From Sialis fuliginosa (lineage: Eukaryota; Arthropoda; Insecta; Megaloptera; Sialidae): DNA of 64,000 nt. Shown one piece after another: positions 22,628 to 35,388 of the stretch (the first letter of the stretch is position 1; every line of letters starts with the position of its first letter). Where the stretch lies: NCBI GenBank assembly GCA_961205875.1, contig OY540818.1, positions 11,630,761 through 11,694,760 of the forward strand, in the 5' to 3' direction. A program made the translations under genes and the position numbers. The notes under the pieces were generated by a model. It worked only from the letters and a program-made list of their open reading frames with translations. It searched no databases and had not been told where the DNA came from.

Positions 22628-23152
22628 GCAGTGGTGAGACGTGAAATTTTTAATAAGGGAAGTATATTTTGTCAATCCTCTCCCTCCTATTAACAAAACA
22701 AAACTATAGTTATGAAACATCTTAAGTTCAAGCTTTTACTTTTTAAAATAAATATAATAAATATATTTATATAGTAACTAAATGATTCTACGTCTTATTT
22801 TCTTGTATTTTAGTCGATATTTGTATGACGAGTTGAAAGTGAAATTTCCTGCAGTGAACTTAAACTCGTCATAGAAATATCGACTCATTTCGATAAATTA
22901 AAAACAAATTACATAGCTTTTTATTTTTAAATAATGTGTATTGCTTTATTTAATAGATTATATTGATTATCACTCGTGCAGTAGCCATTATTTCTAACAA
23001 TAAACATAATAATAAACACAATAATAAGAATTTATTTAAAAAAGTAAAAGCTGGAACTTAAGCTATTTCATAACTAGTTTTTTTTGTTAATAGGAGAGGG
23101 AGGATTGACAAAATATGCTTCCCTTATTAAAAATTTCACGCCTCGCCACTGC
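22628..23152. mobile_element. 525-bp foldback element with GCAGTGGYGAGRCGTG ends, TTA duplication
   Basis: It starts GCAGTGGTGAGACGTGAAAT and the minus strand from 23152 starts GCAGTGGCGAGGCGTGAAAT. Matching continues through TAATAAGGGAAG, TTGTCAATCCTC, CCTATTAACAAAA and AGCTTTTACTTT, about 120-130 bp per arm. TTA flanks both sides (22625-22627, 23153-23155). It is non-coding. TTA suggests PIF/Harbinger-like targeting, although CAGTGG ends also occur in hAT elements (no convincing 8-bp duplication). Confidence 0.8.
22811..22886. repeat. Off-centre nested hairpin (AGTCGATATTTGTATGACGA)
   Basis: AGTCGATATTTGTATGACGA plus GTT is mirrored by AACTCGTCATAGAAATATCG plus ACT, giving ~23-bp arms around 28 bp. 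Its centre (about 22848) is not the centre of the surrounding foldback (about 22890). It is therefore either an independent small insertion or the result of asymmetric loss in the loop. Confidence 0.6.
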
Positions 23153-23522
23153 TTACTAATAAATTCTGCACATGCATACACTAAAGTTTGTACACATAAT
23201 TAATGTTGATTATAAAAAAATCTAACTATAATCTTACTTCACATACGTAGCATGAAATATGGATATTAATATTTAACACAGCGATGCACAGAAGTAGATT
23301 CTGTTGGCTGTTAATTGTCAAGAGTGCGGCAACTGACGAGCACTTGCTTTGTGAGGACTCCAACACCCACACACACGTCCTTTAGTGTACACCGATTTAA
23401 TGAATATTAATATTCGCTATTACACGTCTGGCGTTAATATTCTAATTACATTAGAATAGTATATGATGTGTTCTTTCACAGACACATCTACACTACATAA
23501 CGCGTGCTCTTCTGTTCTAGGG

Positions 23523-23840
23523 CAGTGTTTCTCAAAGTGTGACACACACATTTGAAATGATATTGTTGACCTTAGCATTTATAGTATCATCAAACGCCTG
23601 CTTTCATTTTTTAAGAGGGGGTGGGGGCTATAAGACATGATTATTTCGGGAAGACGTTGGCGCTATTTTTGAAGAAAATTAAAAAACATATCTAGGTACC
23701 AAACTAACAAGAAGTTTCGAAAACACAAGAATTTTTATATCGGTATCAAGGGGTCTAGAGATATTTTGCTATGACAGAACCCCTAAAAGAAGTATGCTGT
23801 TAAAATCAATATATAAAAGAAGTAAGTTTGGGAAACAATG
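23523..23840. mobile_element. hAT-type miniature element with 8-bp target duplication
   Basis: The ends are CAGTGTTTCTCAAAGTGTG and, on the minus strand, CATTGTTTCCCAAACTTA. hAT elements typically start CAGTG(G)TTCTCAAA-like. The flanking 8-mers TTCTAGGG (23515-23522) and TTTTAGGG (23841-23848) match at 7 of 8 positions, as expected of the 8-bp hAT duplication. The interior has GGGTGGGGGCTATAAGA and TAGAGATATTTTG stretches and no transposase. 318 bp. Confidence 0.75.
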
Positions 23841-23848
23841 TTTTAGGG

Positions 23849-26233
23849 CATGAATAATCGAAAAGGGTGCGACACAAAATAAGTACCTACGTAAACAAAG
23901 GGGCTAAAATAATGATTACCTGCTGTTGGAAAAACAAGAAGGGATTAAATGAAATTTTGTTTTTAACTATGTATGTACCTATTTTCTATACTTCGATTGG
24001 TTTTATAATTAAAGTTTTTCTCGGTGAGTAACAAAAATCTAGAATAATCCTTTTTGTATTATATAACTAAAAAAAAATAACAAACATTTTTTTTATATAT
24101 GACATCTCAAAAGAATAATATTGGCAATAGCTATACATATATTTATACTTTTTAGGGATAATGATACATATATTTAGGAAATATTATTTAGTATTGAGAT
24201 GAAAAACAACAGCTAACAAAGTCTGAGACAGCCCCTAAATATATATTCTATATCATAATGACTTTTCGACGGGCCTGCTTCCAGATTAACACATATGTAC
24301 TTATATATCATATGTATTCGTAAACTTTTCTGTACATCGATTGTAAATGTAAAGTTTTAATATTTATGATCTTGTATCAATTTGAGTGTAATGCAGATGA
24401 TTATTAATTATGCGTCATATCTCTGAAAGTTTTCAGACACTGTACGCATCAGTGATGCCACTACAAGACGTAAAGTTTAAAAGTTTAAACAGTGTTTTGG
24501 AGTAAATAACAAGTTCTACCGAATGCATTTGAATATAACAGTTAATTAATCATTTTAATTAAAAATATACACTACACTAAGTAAATAATTTCTATTTCTT
24601 AGATTCATTCTTAAATGACAAAACAGAGAATTAATTTATTGATATATACGTATGTTTATAATGGGTCACATTATTCATGCCTGCTGCGGGTGCGTATCAT
24701 ACCCGAAGCGGTTCTATTTGTTGTCGGTGCGTAAAAGCGTAATTCAGTTCATTTTTAATTAATGCACGTCAACATAATAAAACAAATTGTCTACATTTTA
24801 ATCTAGATAACGTATGCAAATTATATAAAATAACAGTAATTGCGTAATTTATTTACATAATTTACGTGGGAAAAGACTTTATGATAAGTATAATATATGT
24901 TTATAAATCTAACTAAATAGGTATTCTTTAAAAAAGACTTTAATTATCTAATTACGTTGACGCGAGGTATACCTACTAATGACTAACAATATTTCTGATG
25001 AATGAAGTTTGAAAAGTAATATCCAACCATTAAAAAGTACATAAAATCCATCTGATTAATAAAGCCGTTGAGAGAACTAATAACGGAAGTTTATTGTTAA
25101 TAACGGCTAGACAAGTCGATTTTGTACAAACAAATACCGGTATTAAGGGATTTAAAATATGCGCAGAGCAAAATAACGAGATAACGTTAATATCTGTAAC
25201 ACGATGACTGGAAAAATACTTCTGATTTTTTTTAGAACCGTAATTTTTATTAATTGTATATACAAAACTAAAGTTAATTGAATTTTCATTACTGGGTGAA
25301 GTATGAATCTGACAAAAAAATGTATTTAAAAATTTTTGTGGAGAATTTAACCAGCTATAATTTTGTATAGAACTAATTTTGTCATAAAGTTCAAAGAAAG
25401 TCGAGAAATCGGTAAAAACTGATTTTGCCCTTTCCTCACTCCTTAGGAGGTGATGCCGACCTCGTTGGTAGAGAAAAACTTCAGAATTTCTTAGTGAAAA
25501 CCATTATATGAAGAAAAAAATCAGTCTGGATTTCTTCTACTTCAAAATACTTGGCACCTGACCGATTATAAAATCCTGATTTCTTTTAAAGCGTACATGG
25601 CTGTTATGTATATTGTTCATTTAAAATAATTTTATATAATAAATATCGCAAAAGTTTCAGTAAAGAAGTAATAAAAATATGATACTTTTTATATTATTAT
25701 ATTTTTAATTATTGAGTATACTTTTCAGTGTTTTTAGTTTTTTGAAGTTGGTAGACGTTAAATTATCTAAAATTAATTATTGTATACCCACCGTTCAATC
25801 ACTTAATTCAAGGCATTTTATGTAAAATAATTCGAGTACTTTTATAAACAAAAAAATTACCTGTATTCCCCTAACAAGCACAGGTGATTCATGCAGACAT
25901 GTATAATGAATGTGTCTACAAAAGAGACTGCACTAGATATGAGAAGTAGAAGAATTCATGTCATAATTACAATTCTGTTGACAGCACGTTGTGATGTGAA
26001 CAAAAACTGAAATTCCAATTGAAGGAAGAATCTTTGATTTCAAACAAAACTTACAATGTTTGGAGAGACTCTTTTGAGTTTGTCATGAAAAGAAAAACAG
26101 AAATGAAAGATGTCGTTATGATTCCAGTGATGGTTGTATAATTGGAAGAAACTTCGCCTTTAACCCTAGAAGAACGCGCATGTGTTATCTACATTCATTG
26201 TCAGTTTTATGTTTCTAGGGTTAAATATATCCT
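23849..26233. other. AT-rich DNA, one GC-richer patch at 24680-24750
   Basis: No open frame of note. At 24680-24750 GCCTGCTGCGGGTGCGTATC and CCGAAGCGGTTC form a short higher-GC island with a small CGGGT/ACCCG inverted match. It could be a conserved non-coding element, but nothing proves it. Other parts are AT-rich with no long inverted or tandem repeats seen. Confidence 0.4.
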
Positions 26234-26490
26234 TTTTAGGGTTCCGAAGAAACCCTATTAATTTCACTTTGTCGTCCCTCCGTCCATCCGTTCCGTCTTT
26301 TTCAGTCAAAGCAAAATATTTCGTAAACTATATAAGCTAGAAACTTGAAATTAAAAATTTTAATAAGGGTTAAGGGTTAAAATAAAAAGTGTTTTTTTTT
26401 CAAAAACCTCATCATTTCTGTTTTTGGGTTATCAAATTTATGTAGGTATAAAATTTATATTGACAGACAGACAGACGGACAGTGATGTTC
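26234..26490 (+). repeat. TTTAGGGTTCCG...GACAGACAGAC insect repeat
   Basis: TTTTTAGGGTTCCGAAGAAA, CCCTATTAATTTCACTTTG, TCGTCCCTCCGTCCATCCG and then, ~170 bp later, GACAGACAGACAGACGGACA. This order is characteristic of an abundant dispersed insect repeat. The GACA run is a (GACA)4-5 microsatellite. Related minus-strand pieces occur at 8760-8824. Confidence 0.55.
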
Positions 26491-29400
26491 CATGTTTAAT
26501 CATTACAACATAGTAGATTAATAAATAAAAATTTGCAGCTTACACTCAAAGCTCTGCCCAAACTAGAAAAATAATTGTTTACTCATTTTAACATTCAACA
26601 CCTTCAAGTATTAAATTAACATAATTATACGTATCTACCTAAAATAATTCAGATGAAACAAAATTAAAGCGTATGTTTTAATGAGAAGAGAGAAAATAAC
26701 CAAAAAAGGATCCATTGTTGTGCAAATATATGAGATTATGAAAAATAAATGTTGACAATTAAAGCGAAAAAGAAAAAACGCTATGAACTAAACAATTAAA
26801 AAAGCTGTAAATAAATTTAAGCGACGCACAAAATCCTGTCATAAAACAAAATGTTAATAAATAAATGAAGAACTTTGTAACAAAATTAAAAGAGAATATA
26901 ATATATTTATTACATTAACTGCAAACAGCAAGTTTTATATTTTGGTTATTAAAATATTTCGGGTCATATTTTTATATTTTTAAATCGTCATTTATCTCCA
27001 TAAACTCAGGATGATTTACAACTAGTGTAAACAATTTTAATAGTAGATCGAGGATGTTATTTTAAGCAAAAAACTTTATATGAACATGTGCTACAGCCTT
27101 CCAAATATTTTACCCAAAATTAGTGTTTATTTAATAACTCGAGAGCACATAGTGGTACAGTTATTAAATTTGATAACCGGTTTATAACAATAATAATTTA
27201 GACCAGGGATGTATGGGGCCAGTGGGCCCGCCGATTTTTATCAAATATTTTTTGTTCTTAAATTTTTGTTTTTTAATAGGGCTGTGTGTTATTATATACA
27301 ATATGTACCTTATTAAATAAAATATAGCGATTCACTTTCTCAAAGAATAGGAAAATTAATAAAACTATATGCATATTCATTTCTATATACAGCATTATTT
27401 ACAATAGAACTTTATTACTGTATAATATTCATTAGCTACTATTGTATTGGACATGTGTTCATGGTCGAGATGTGTAGTACATACATATGTGTATGACGTC
27501 ATCCACTTCATTGCTCCACAAGAAATGATATTTATTTCCACGGAAGTCGATAATGGAACATCAAAGTGATGCTGTAGAGAGCTTTTATTATTTGTAAGTG
27601 CTTGCTGAATTACGTTATTTTTTCGTTTTTCTCTTACGAGGTGCTTGTTTTCTTTTCTGTACGCTTGCATAGGTGTGTTAACAAACATTATAGTATCTAT
27701 GTATATATAAAAAACTAATTTACTGAAGTAGGAAGGTATGTGCCTACAATTTTTACTTAAAATACCTTAAGAAGAAGCGTACATATAAGGTGGTTATTAT
27801 TGGTTTTGTTTTAAGAGAAATAGTTATTCTTACTTTTGATGAACTATATATCCTTTTGGTAGATATAAATAACAGTTGACTGTTCTTTTAATTACTTAGT
27901 AGGTATTGTGGCTTAAGTCTTTTAAAGAAATCGAAGAAAACCGTTTAACATTTCCAAACTTCATAATTCGGTCAAAAATTGTCATACAGCGATGAAAAAA
28001 AAGAAGCAAATTGAAGAGAGAATTTTGATCTGTAATGTACATATATTTTTGGTCAGTAAAAATTTATCACGGCCACTGGAGGCTCTCAAAATTGATATAA
28101 ATTTTCTATTTTTTTGACGACCATTCGTGCGAATGATTATTCCTTCGTCATTATTTAAGATGAACTAAAAATCTGCTACCTCGTATTAATTAAATCTGGA
28201 GACTTTTACACTTTATTTATTCTCAAAAAATTTGGGTTATAATATTTAAAAGTGTTCATTTCAAATATTGAGTACCTATACCAAATTATATCTAAAAACA
28301 TAATTAACGAATTCTGATTACAAGCTATTAAACTATTAGAAATAAGATCTTAAAAATAGACATGTTTATATAAGCAATATAATATTTGAACAAACAACAT
28401 AATTGGAAAATATATAAGTAATAATAATATCTTTACGTTCTCATTAATTTTTCAATGTCGTCTACTACATTTTATAAACGACGCCTGTTCATGAATATGC
28501 GACTCTTAATTTAAAAAAGAAAATACACACAACAGACGGGTTGTTTTTTTTTATAAAAGCATTATCTTTACACCTTGTGAAAATCACATTAAAATTTCCG
28601 TTCGTAAAAAAAGTATCTGAAGTTTTCTCATTATTTAAACATTGATATTTTTTGTTGAGTAAAATACATTTGCGATGTTATGAAAATAATTATAATGAAG
28701 AAAGTGGCAGTCGAGTGTTTAATTTAATTCTTAAAATTATTAATAAAATATATCTAAGGTTTCAGCGATTTCAGCATTATATTATTCATACTCTAATTTC
28801 CCGTAGGGAATAATTACAACATTTACCCCGTACCGTTTGAAGTCACCCTTGACCGCATCGATGTGGTTATAGGGATTATTTACAATCATATCATAAATCA
28901 TAATAACAAAACATGATTTTTAAGTCTATGCGTCATTTTACAAACTATATAATTCATTGTGATAGTTTTTAGAATAAAAAAAAACTCGAAAACTACTAAA
29001 CCGATTTAAATGAGACTTTCACTGTTAGAAAAGCTAAGACTTTGATTTACTTTAAAATTATTTTAGGCCAGATTTTTAATATTAGTGTCAAATCTGATAA
29101 ATTTTAAATTATATACCATTATATACCATCGGTAACTACTATTCGTAGAAATTATTGAAACGAGCATTTCAAGATTAATTAGTTTTTTATCCCCTAGGTA
29201 CATAACTACTTAAATCTTTGATGTCAATGAAACAAACACAAACCACGAATAATTTTGTTAAGTTAATGTTAGCATCAATTAACAGTTTGAACTTTGAAAC
29301 AAATACAAATATAACCCAATTTAGACCAATTCTTGACCAAAACAGAAATGCAGCAGATTACTTAATGTTTATGTTCTCAATGTTGGTAATCCTAAATAAA

Positions 29401-30204
29401 CACAACACATAATACGAAATAGCTTGTAGCTGCTAAGATATATTAAGGTTATTGGTCTAGCACCCCGTAAGTTGTGAACTATGTTTTTTTTGTTTTTTTT
29501 TTTAGATACTTTCATTTTTTTAAACAAATTGAATATTTTGTTGTAAGTTATAGAATAACGATATTCTAGATTGACCGTAGGAGATCTATAATTCCCGATT
29601 TATTTCCGGAAAATAGACACGCCTTTGTCAACAAATTAAATTGACCTTGTATACTAATAAACCTACACTTGAATGAAACAGATCGAATACATAAACAATA
29701 ATCCAATCAAAAACACAATAATTCGCTGAATTGTGAACATATGTTTGTGACAAAAATGGTAGAAATTAAATTGCTGAATACAATTTCATTGCCTAGGATA
29801 ATTTCACGTAGTGACGGATTAAATAAAAAGTCATTTGTTCTACTACAGAGCAAATTTAAATTAATTAACCAATTTGCAAGTGAAAATCAGGCGTTGATTA
29901 ATTGAAAATTACAGTAAAACCAGAGATGCATCAGAATTATCCGAATTCATTTGAAATTCATAAAATTTGGTTTAAAAAAAAGGCAATCGAACAAATTTAA
30001 TTTGGTTCATTGCTTTTCATTTTATGAAAGACCTAGATGCTAAAAATTAGGTACTTAATTTTAATCAAATATTGGTATAAAAATATTTTTAAAGTACCTA
30101 TATATATCCAAAAACAGATTTTCTTATAATTAAGTTTTATTTTATAAGTTTCCAAAAAAGTATTTTTTACATATAATTAAATTTACAAATACAGTAATAG
30201 TAAT
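26491..30204. other. AT-rich DNA, no supported gene
   Basis: A 97-codon minus frame with a true ATG lies at 27395-27688. Its peptide has mixed composition, but about one ATG frame of this length is expected by chance in 64 kb at this AT content, and no domain is seen. A full CRE (TGACGTCA) lies at 27496-27503. At 28985-29010 AAACTACTAAACCGATTT resembles the 'ACCGATTT' repeats. The 64-codon frame at 29218 is not convincing. Confidence 0.4.
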
Positions 30205-30355
30205 CTGTTTGTCCTGGCCCCTTAAAAAGCACAAAAACTTTTTCGTAACTCAGGTCTATTGTTGGCCCATAATTTACTATAATTATGACAAATCTCAGCT
30301 TTCTAGATCAAAGGCTAGTTAAAAACTGTTACTGTCAGACAGACAGACAGGACAG
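30205..30355 (+). repeat. CTCGC/CAGCTTTCT family, copy 3
   Basis: GGCCCCTTAAAAAGCACAAA, ACTATAATTATGACAAATC, TCAGCTTTCTAGATCAAAGG and then a CAGACAGACAGACAGGACAG run. The same blocks appear at 62317-62490. The order (CCCCTTAAAAAGCAC, ATCTCAGCTTTCTAG, a GACA run) links this family to the GACAGACAGAC-containing repeats. Confidence 0.6.
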
Positions 30356-30777
30356 AGATCCCATAAGTATACTATTTTTCGATTTCGGTCAATATGATGC
30401 CGCATAAAAAAAGTTATGGAAAATTATTTGACAATATTTTTTTGTAGAAAATATTTCTTCATTAGCTAATTAATATTTATGGCTGTAGAAGTGTATAATC
30501 CAAAAGTATCAAATTGATATTCAGCTTACATAAACAGAACGCGTTAAACTACATATATATAAAAACCTAGGTTCGTGAATTTCCCTCAAAAGTTTACTCT
30601 AGAATTTCCCAACACTAATTTGACTGCAGTGTACGTGTAAGCCGGATTTTTAAAATTCCATATTTCACTGTTACACTTTGTACAAAACTTGCGTCACGTC
30701 TACAATCTAAAATACGCACGAACAATCCCAATGGTGGCAGCCGTGATTCCGGTAGCCCGGAGCTAATTTCAGTTCGT

Positions 30778-30829
30778 TATTGCCTCTCCATGTAGCGCTG
30801 TATTTACTTTAGTGTTTAGAGAGGCAATA
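30778..30829. repeat. Short hairpin TATTGCCTCTC/GAGAGGCAATA
   Basis: An 11-bp perfect stem with a 30-nt loop. The loop can pair further (AGCGCT with AGTGTT, using wobbles), giving a ~55-nt hairpin. It lies in a stretch of higher complexity (30605-30900). A small regulatory RNA is possible but the hairpin is short, so I list it as structure only. Confidence 0.35.
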
Positions 30830-31308
30830 CTTAGTTATTGTTCACACATTTTGATTGGCCAAACTTCTATCAAGTTTCAAAAGGGACCTATTCCAGCATC
30901 TTTAATTATACATACTGATGGCGAGGATTATTAATTATTTATCGATTTAATCACACTTTATTGGAATATTCTGAATATTTGAATGGTAGTATACATAAAT
31001 AGTTACAAATAAATCTAAAAAAGTTTTTTTCTAGTACATATATACAAAAGTTTTTAGATTATTTATAGAAAAAATAATAACATTACAATTTTAAAAATAT
31101 TTTAAACCGCTAAATAACTGTATGTAGGTATAAATAGTAGTTTTTTTACTTAAAATTGCATTTTTCCCCAGCACGGCGCGAGCGATACTAATTGTAAGAA
31201 ATATACTAGAGAGCACGAATGTAACGAAAACATCGAAACTAATAATCATAGAGCAATAAATAAAAAAACAATAGATAGCTTATATACTCCAATTTATAAT
31301 TAAACGAG

Positions 31309-31374
31309 TATTATATTAAAGTAAAAATTTATTGAAAGTAAAAAAGTAATGAATTTTTACTTTAATATAAAGTA
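31309..31374. repeat. 25-bp stem hairpin (TATTAAAGTAAAAATTTATT)
   Basis: TATTATATTAAAGTAAAAAT plus TTATT is mirrored 14 nt later by AATGAATTTTTACTTTAATA plus TAAAGTA, with one or two mismatches over 25 bp. The pairing is mostly A-T, but the length and order are well above what low complexity alone gives. Confidence 0.5.
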
Positions 31375-33088
31375 TTTCTTCAGTATTACTATGAATTCAT
31401 GGTTGTTGAACGCGTTTCGTAATATTAATGAACGATATTTCTTTCAGTGTATAGATAATTAATTATTAAATAAAAAATAAGCACCTCTTTTTTACACAAA
31501 TTCCACAATATTGAACTCTCAAAGGTTGGCGACATCGACACCCAATATTTAAGATAATATCTTATATGATTAATCGACGCTTGAAATCTTTAACATCAAT
31601 CAAAGAAAATAAATATTTCCACGATAATGAATCTAATCGTAAGATTTACTAAAGAAAAGTTACAACTATATAATAAAGAAAATGAAGAAAAGAAAATTTC
31701 TCATCATATATCTTTTCTACGAAAGGCAAATAAACAAAAATAATAACCTGAAGATATCAACTTTATATAACATTTAACAAACTTTTAATTTATCTAGTTG
31801 AAACGCTACTCAACAAAGATTGTCTTTCTTCAAATAAATAAGTTTTTTTTATTATTTACACAATTTCATAAACATATAAATCTTTTTTATATTTCTAAAA
31901 GAATATATTTGTTTTTAAATTCAATACTATGAGGGCAGTTAACTTTTCATATAAAAAAAACTGGTGAAAAGTTTACAATACAGGCAATAAAAACTAAATA
32001 AAGAAACTTTTGTTAAATTGTACTTTGAGTAACGCACACATACTGTGTATTTTGTGTGCCACACAATAAAACCTAACTTTTACTTTTCATTTTATTTTCT
32101 AATTTAATAACGAACGGAAAATATAGAATTTGTTCATGTGTCTGTGCAATAACCAGGCACGCAGCCTGCTTTTCAATCCCGGAGGAGTTACAACAAAGCT
32201 GAAAAAAAGAAGGTGCGGAAATTGTTTTTTAGTCAAATTTACATTTTATTATACCTGCATTACCGGTCAAAATTAGCAGGACGCTTTTTCAATGTAGTAC
32301 AGCAGTTTAGTTTTAAAAATGTAATATTTATTTGAAAATTCACTGTTTCGTGTAAAAGCTAAATGAGTTATAATAACTTACGTTCGTCGATAGTGGATAT
32401 ACATTGTACAACCCTGTATTGGAAAAAGATCTCAATTTTATAGGTCAAACGGTTCACGGCTAGAAGGCTGTGTCCGACAGATAGACTGGTAGATTCCTTA
32501 AGTACGGAAAACTAAAAATATAAAAAGTAATCATCGTTTATAAAATTAGCATATTGTGGTGGTTTCAAATGGAAAAAAAGAACACTAATTAAAAGTATTT
32601 TAATTAACACAAGATAATCTTCGGGTACAATATAATTCTTTATTATATTAATTCCGTTTATCTCTTGTAGACCACAGAAAGGGCAGGGGGGAGTGTAATT
32701 TCAATAATGGAGTAGATATCATTAAGAAAGCATCGCGCGCTGGTGCTTCTGGCGAATTGAAGTTGAATTTGATCAGCGACGGACTTATAAAATGGAAAAG
32801 ATTAAAACTACAGTATTAATTTTCATTTAATATAATAATTTCAAATTGCTCTCAAAGTTCTTATTATAAAGAGCTGTTAATATTAAATGATAGGTATACG
32901 TTTTATATTTTCATATAATATTATATAAACATTAAGAAACTTTACTTTAAAAACTAATAAGTTTATGTTAAAAAAATTGTGCCTGTATACTATTTTATAA
33001 TTTATTATTATTTTGTTTTAAATGCACTTGAGAAAACTAGCTATGACGCTAGAGAACAAACAACTTACATTTAAAAGTAAAAACCAAT
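31375..33088. other. AT-rich DNA with a partial repeat at 32430-32492
   Basis: At 32430-32492 TTTTATAGGTCAAACGGTTC, AAGGCTGTGTCCGACAGATA resembles the 3' part of the CTCGC/CAGCTTTCT family. A G-rich patch (AGGGCAGGGGGGAG) is at 32680-32695. At 32140-32220 there is a short higher-complexity stretch. No gene is supported. Confidence 0.4.
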
Positions 33089-33092
33089 TTAA

Positions 33093-33234
33093 CCCTTTGA
33101 GTCCCACTGGGACAATACGTCCCACAAGCAGATTAAAAATCATCTACACAGATTTGCTTCACTGTCGGGATATATACAGTCTGGTTGGTAAAATTACTCA
33201 TTTAAGAATAAAAATTAGTTCGGTACTCAAAGGG
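33093..33234. mobile_element. piggyBac-type miniature element with TTAA duplications
   Basis: TTAA (33089-33092) is followed by CCCTTTGAGTCCC and, at the other end, GTACTCAAAGGG is followed by TTAA (33235-33238). Exact TTAA duplications and CCC...GGG termini define the piggyBac superfamily. At 142 bp it is a miniature with no transposase. CCCACTGGGACAATACGTCC near the left end adds a subterminal palindrome. The 98-codon frame at 33022-33318 spans the insertion and is not a gene. Confidence 0.88.
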
Positions 33235-33524
33235 TTAAAATATGTAATACAATTAGTAATAGTTAATATTTTTTTGAAAGGGTGGCAGTACAATGTAATT
33301 CTCATTTGGATTATATAGATTATAGAATATAGTTTTGAATTATTTCTAAAAAATAGGTAAGTGCAGTAAGGGATGATAATTTTCTTTCAATCCCAGCATC
33401 ATTATACACATTCTCATTTTTTCAGATTTTTCTCACTACTTTCGGAGATATGACCAGGAGAAGTTTAAAAACTTGTTAAACAAATTTTAATAAAAACATA
33501 TTTAAATTCCTTGAATTGACAGTT

Positions 33525-33600
33525 TTAATTTAATACCTCACTGAGGTTGAATTCAATTTTTTTGGTAACCCATTCTCCCCGTTAAAAGCACCAAAAACCG
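33525..33600 (+). repeat. CTCGC/CAGCTTTCT family, short copy
   Basis: ATTTAATACCTCACTGAGGT, then TTTTTGGTAACCCATTCTCC and TTAAAAGCACCAAAAACC reproduce the middle of the family as seen at 62320-62410. The flanking blocks are decayed. Confidence 0.5.
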
Positions 33601-35114
33601 AAGATATTATATGTATTTGTAATTCATAATCATAAAGTACCATACATTAAAAAAAATATTTTCATTGTCAGAATCTTTTCATACTGCATGTATTCCCAGA
33701 ATCCCAGCTACATCCAATGCTATCCACATAATTTAATAAAGAAAAAACTTTTTTATAGAATCAATCTTATAATTTAAATCAGTTTTCTTTCTCTCTCTAA
33801 GTACAAGTCTTAGTTCTTGAATCCACCACTGCCGCTGATCCAATTTGAGAAGTTTGATTCCATCTACCGTTCGGATAAATTCAATTAAGCTCGAAATCAT
33901 TTAAATATTTGAAAAAGAAAGATCTGTAACAAGTGTGCTACGAGTACAAAGCACACTACTCTCTGTTAATCGAATCAAAATATAGAATACGCTGAGTAAT
34001 GTAGGCCAATTCATCTAATCGAAATTATGTGAATGGATGACATATAATCGATTTCTTTTATCTACGGTTTTGTATTCAGTTACATTATTTTATACATTTT
34101 GTAATTGATACGTTCGTTTTTTTTCCACGACCTGTAATTACGTGATAAAAAGAAATAGAAAAATAAAGGATAATTGATTTGTTCAGAAAATCGATGTTTT
34201 AGAGGCAAAATTACAGGAAAGTAATAAAATAGAAGAGCCCACTAGACAAACAATTAAGAAAAATCGATGTTGAATAAATTAATATACATTTGAAACTACA
34301 TATAACATAAAAATTACACAGTTCGACATCATGGGTGACCCCAAACAGTAGTGTATTTCTGCGAAAAAAAAAATTCGCTAGTAAAGTTTTTATTTCATAA
34401 GTGGATAGTGTAGGTATTTATGTATGCGCATTATACATTTTACTTCTTTGGCGTAGTGACATCTAGCGTGCAAATTCAAAACTAAAAACCGTTTAACTGA
34501 CTATCATAACAGAAATTTGCATGTATTATCTACTACTAACCGAACTTCATGATCTTAAATTGTTACCGTTGAAGTTCAAAAATGAATAATGCGTCAAAAA
34601 TTGTAAAGAAAGACAAAACAATGCTGTGCTCTGCTTTACAAATTCAAAGTAAAAAAATGTTCATTGATTTAAACGTATTGAAAAGACTTTTCATTTCCCT
34701 TTTCCTCAATATCCATCATGGATTATTGAACGATTCAATCGGCAAAGCAATAAACATGTTAATCAAATGTAAATTAAGAAAAGGATTTATTTGAAATAGC
34801 TTTTGTGATCACAGCTTCTACCATTTGTAATAATGTCGAAATTATTTTTATGTAAATGTAATATATATATAAAATAATTAAAAGATATTGTTTTATAAAA
34901 GTCGTGTTTTACTAGTAATAATTAAAGTGATCAAGATAAGAGCTATATAACATAGAAAAACGTAGTTTTTTCAAAGAAGTAAGAGATATCCATTTATTCA
35001 ATTATAATAACTTTAAAAAAATATATCCAAAGAACGTTAAAAAATTATGTCAGTTTTACTTTACATCTAAATATAATGAGCTAGATAAATTTTATCTATT
35101 AATATCAAACTTTA
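33601..35114. other. AT-rich DNA, no gene recognised
   Basis: The 70-codon plus frame at 34582-34794 has an ATG and reads as a basic/hydrophobic peptide with no domain, within chance expectation. No inverted repeats or tandem arrays seen. Confidence 0.4.
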
Positions 35115-35388
35115 CTTTTCTCTGATTTTTCAAGTTTCTTTGAAAGTATCATGAAGTGTTTGATAAGTTTCGAGCACGCGTGGTAAATAAACACCAACAG
35201 TATTAAAACAGTAGTGATATTATGAAAATTAATTTGTACGGTGAGAGTTGCCAACTACGTTATAATAAGTTGAAGTATCACTGCTCTAAATTCCATAACT
35301 AACCCATAGATACTATCACAGAATTAACACCCCATTTAAAAGTGCTTGCAAGTAGCAAATTTGTTAGCTCCTTTATAATACCGGGCAT
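35115..35388 (+). mobile_element. TATAATACCGG-family element, copy 2
   Basis: The body (GTATTAAAACAGTAGTGATA, TTGTACGGTGAGAGTTGCC, CACTGCTCTAAATTCCATAA, CCCATAGATACTA) is the reverse complement of 37928-38165. It ends AAAGTGCTTGCAAGTAGC, TTTATAATACCGGGCAT, the family signature. The copy keeps its right end, while its left end is not clear. Non-coding. Confidence 0.75.

Noticed and set aside
27395-27688. 97-codon ATG frame on the minus strand
   Set aside because: Composition is reasonable, but about one ATG frame this long is expected by chance in 64 kb at this AT content. No domain, splice context or promoter was seen.
33022-33318. 98-codon plus frame
   Set aside because: The centre of the frame is the 142-bp piggyBac miniature with its TTAA sites, so the frame is created by the insertion.
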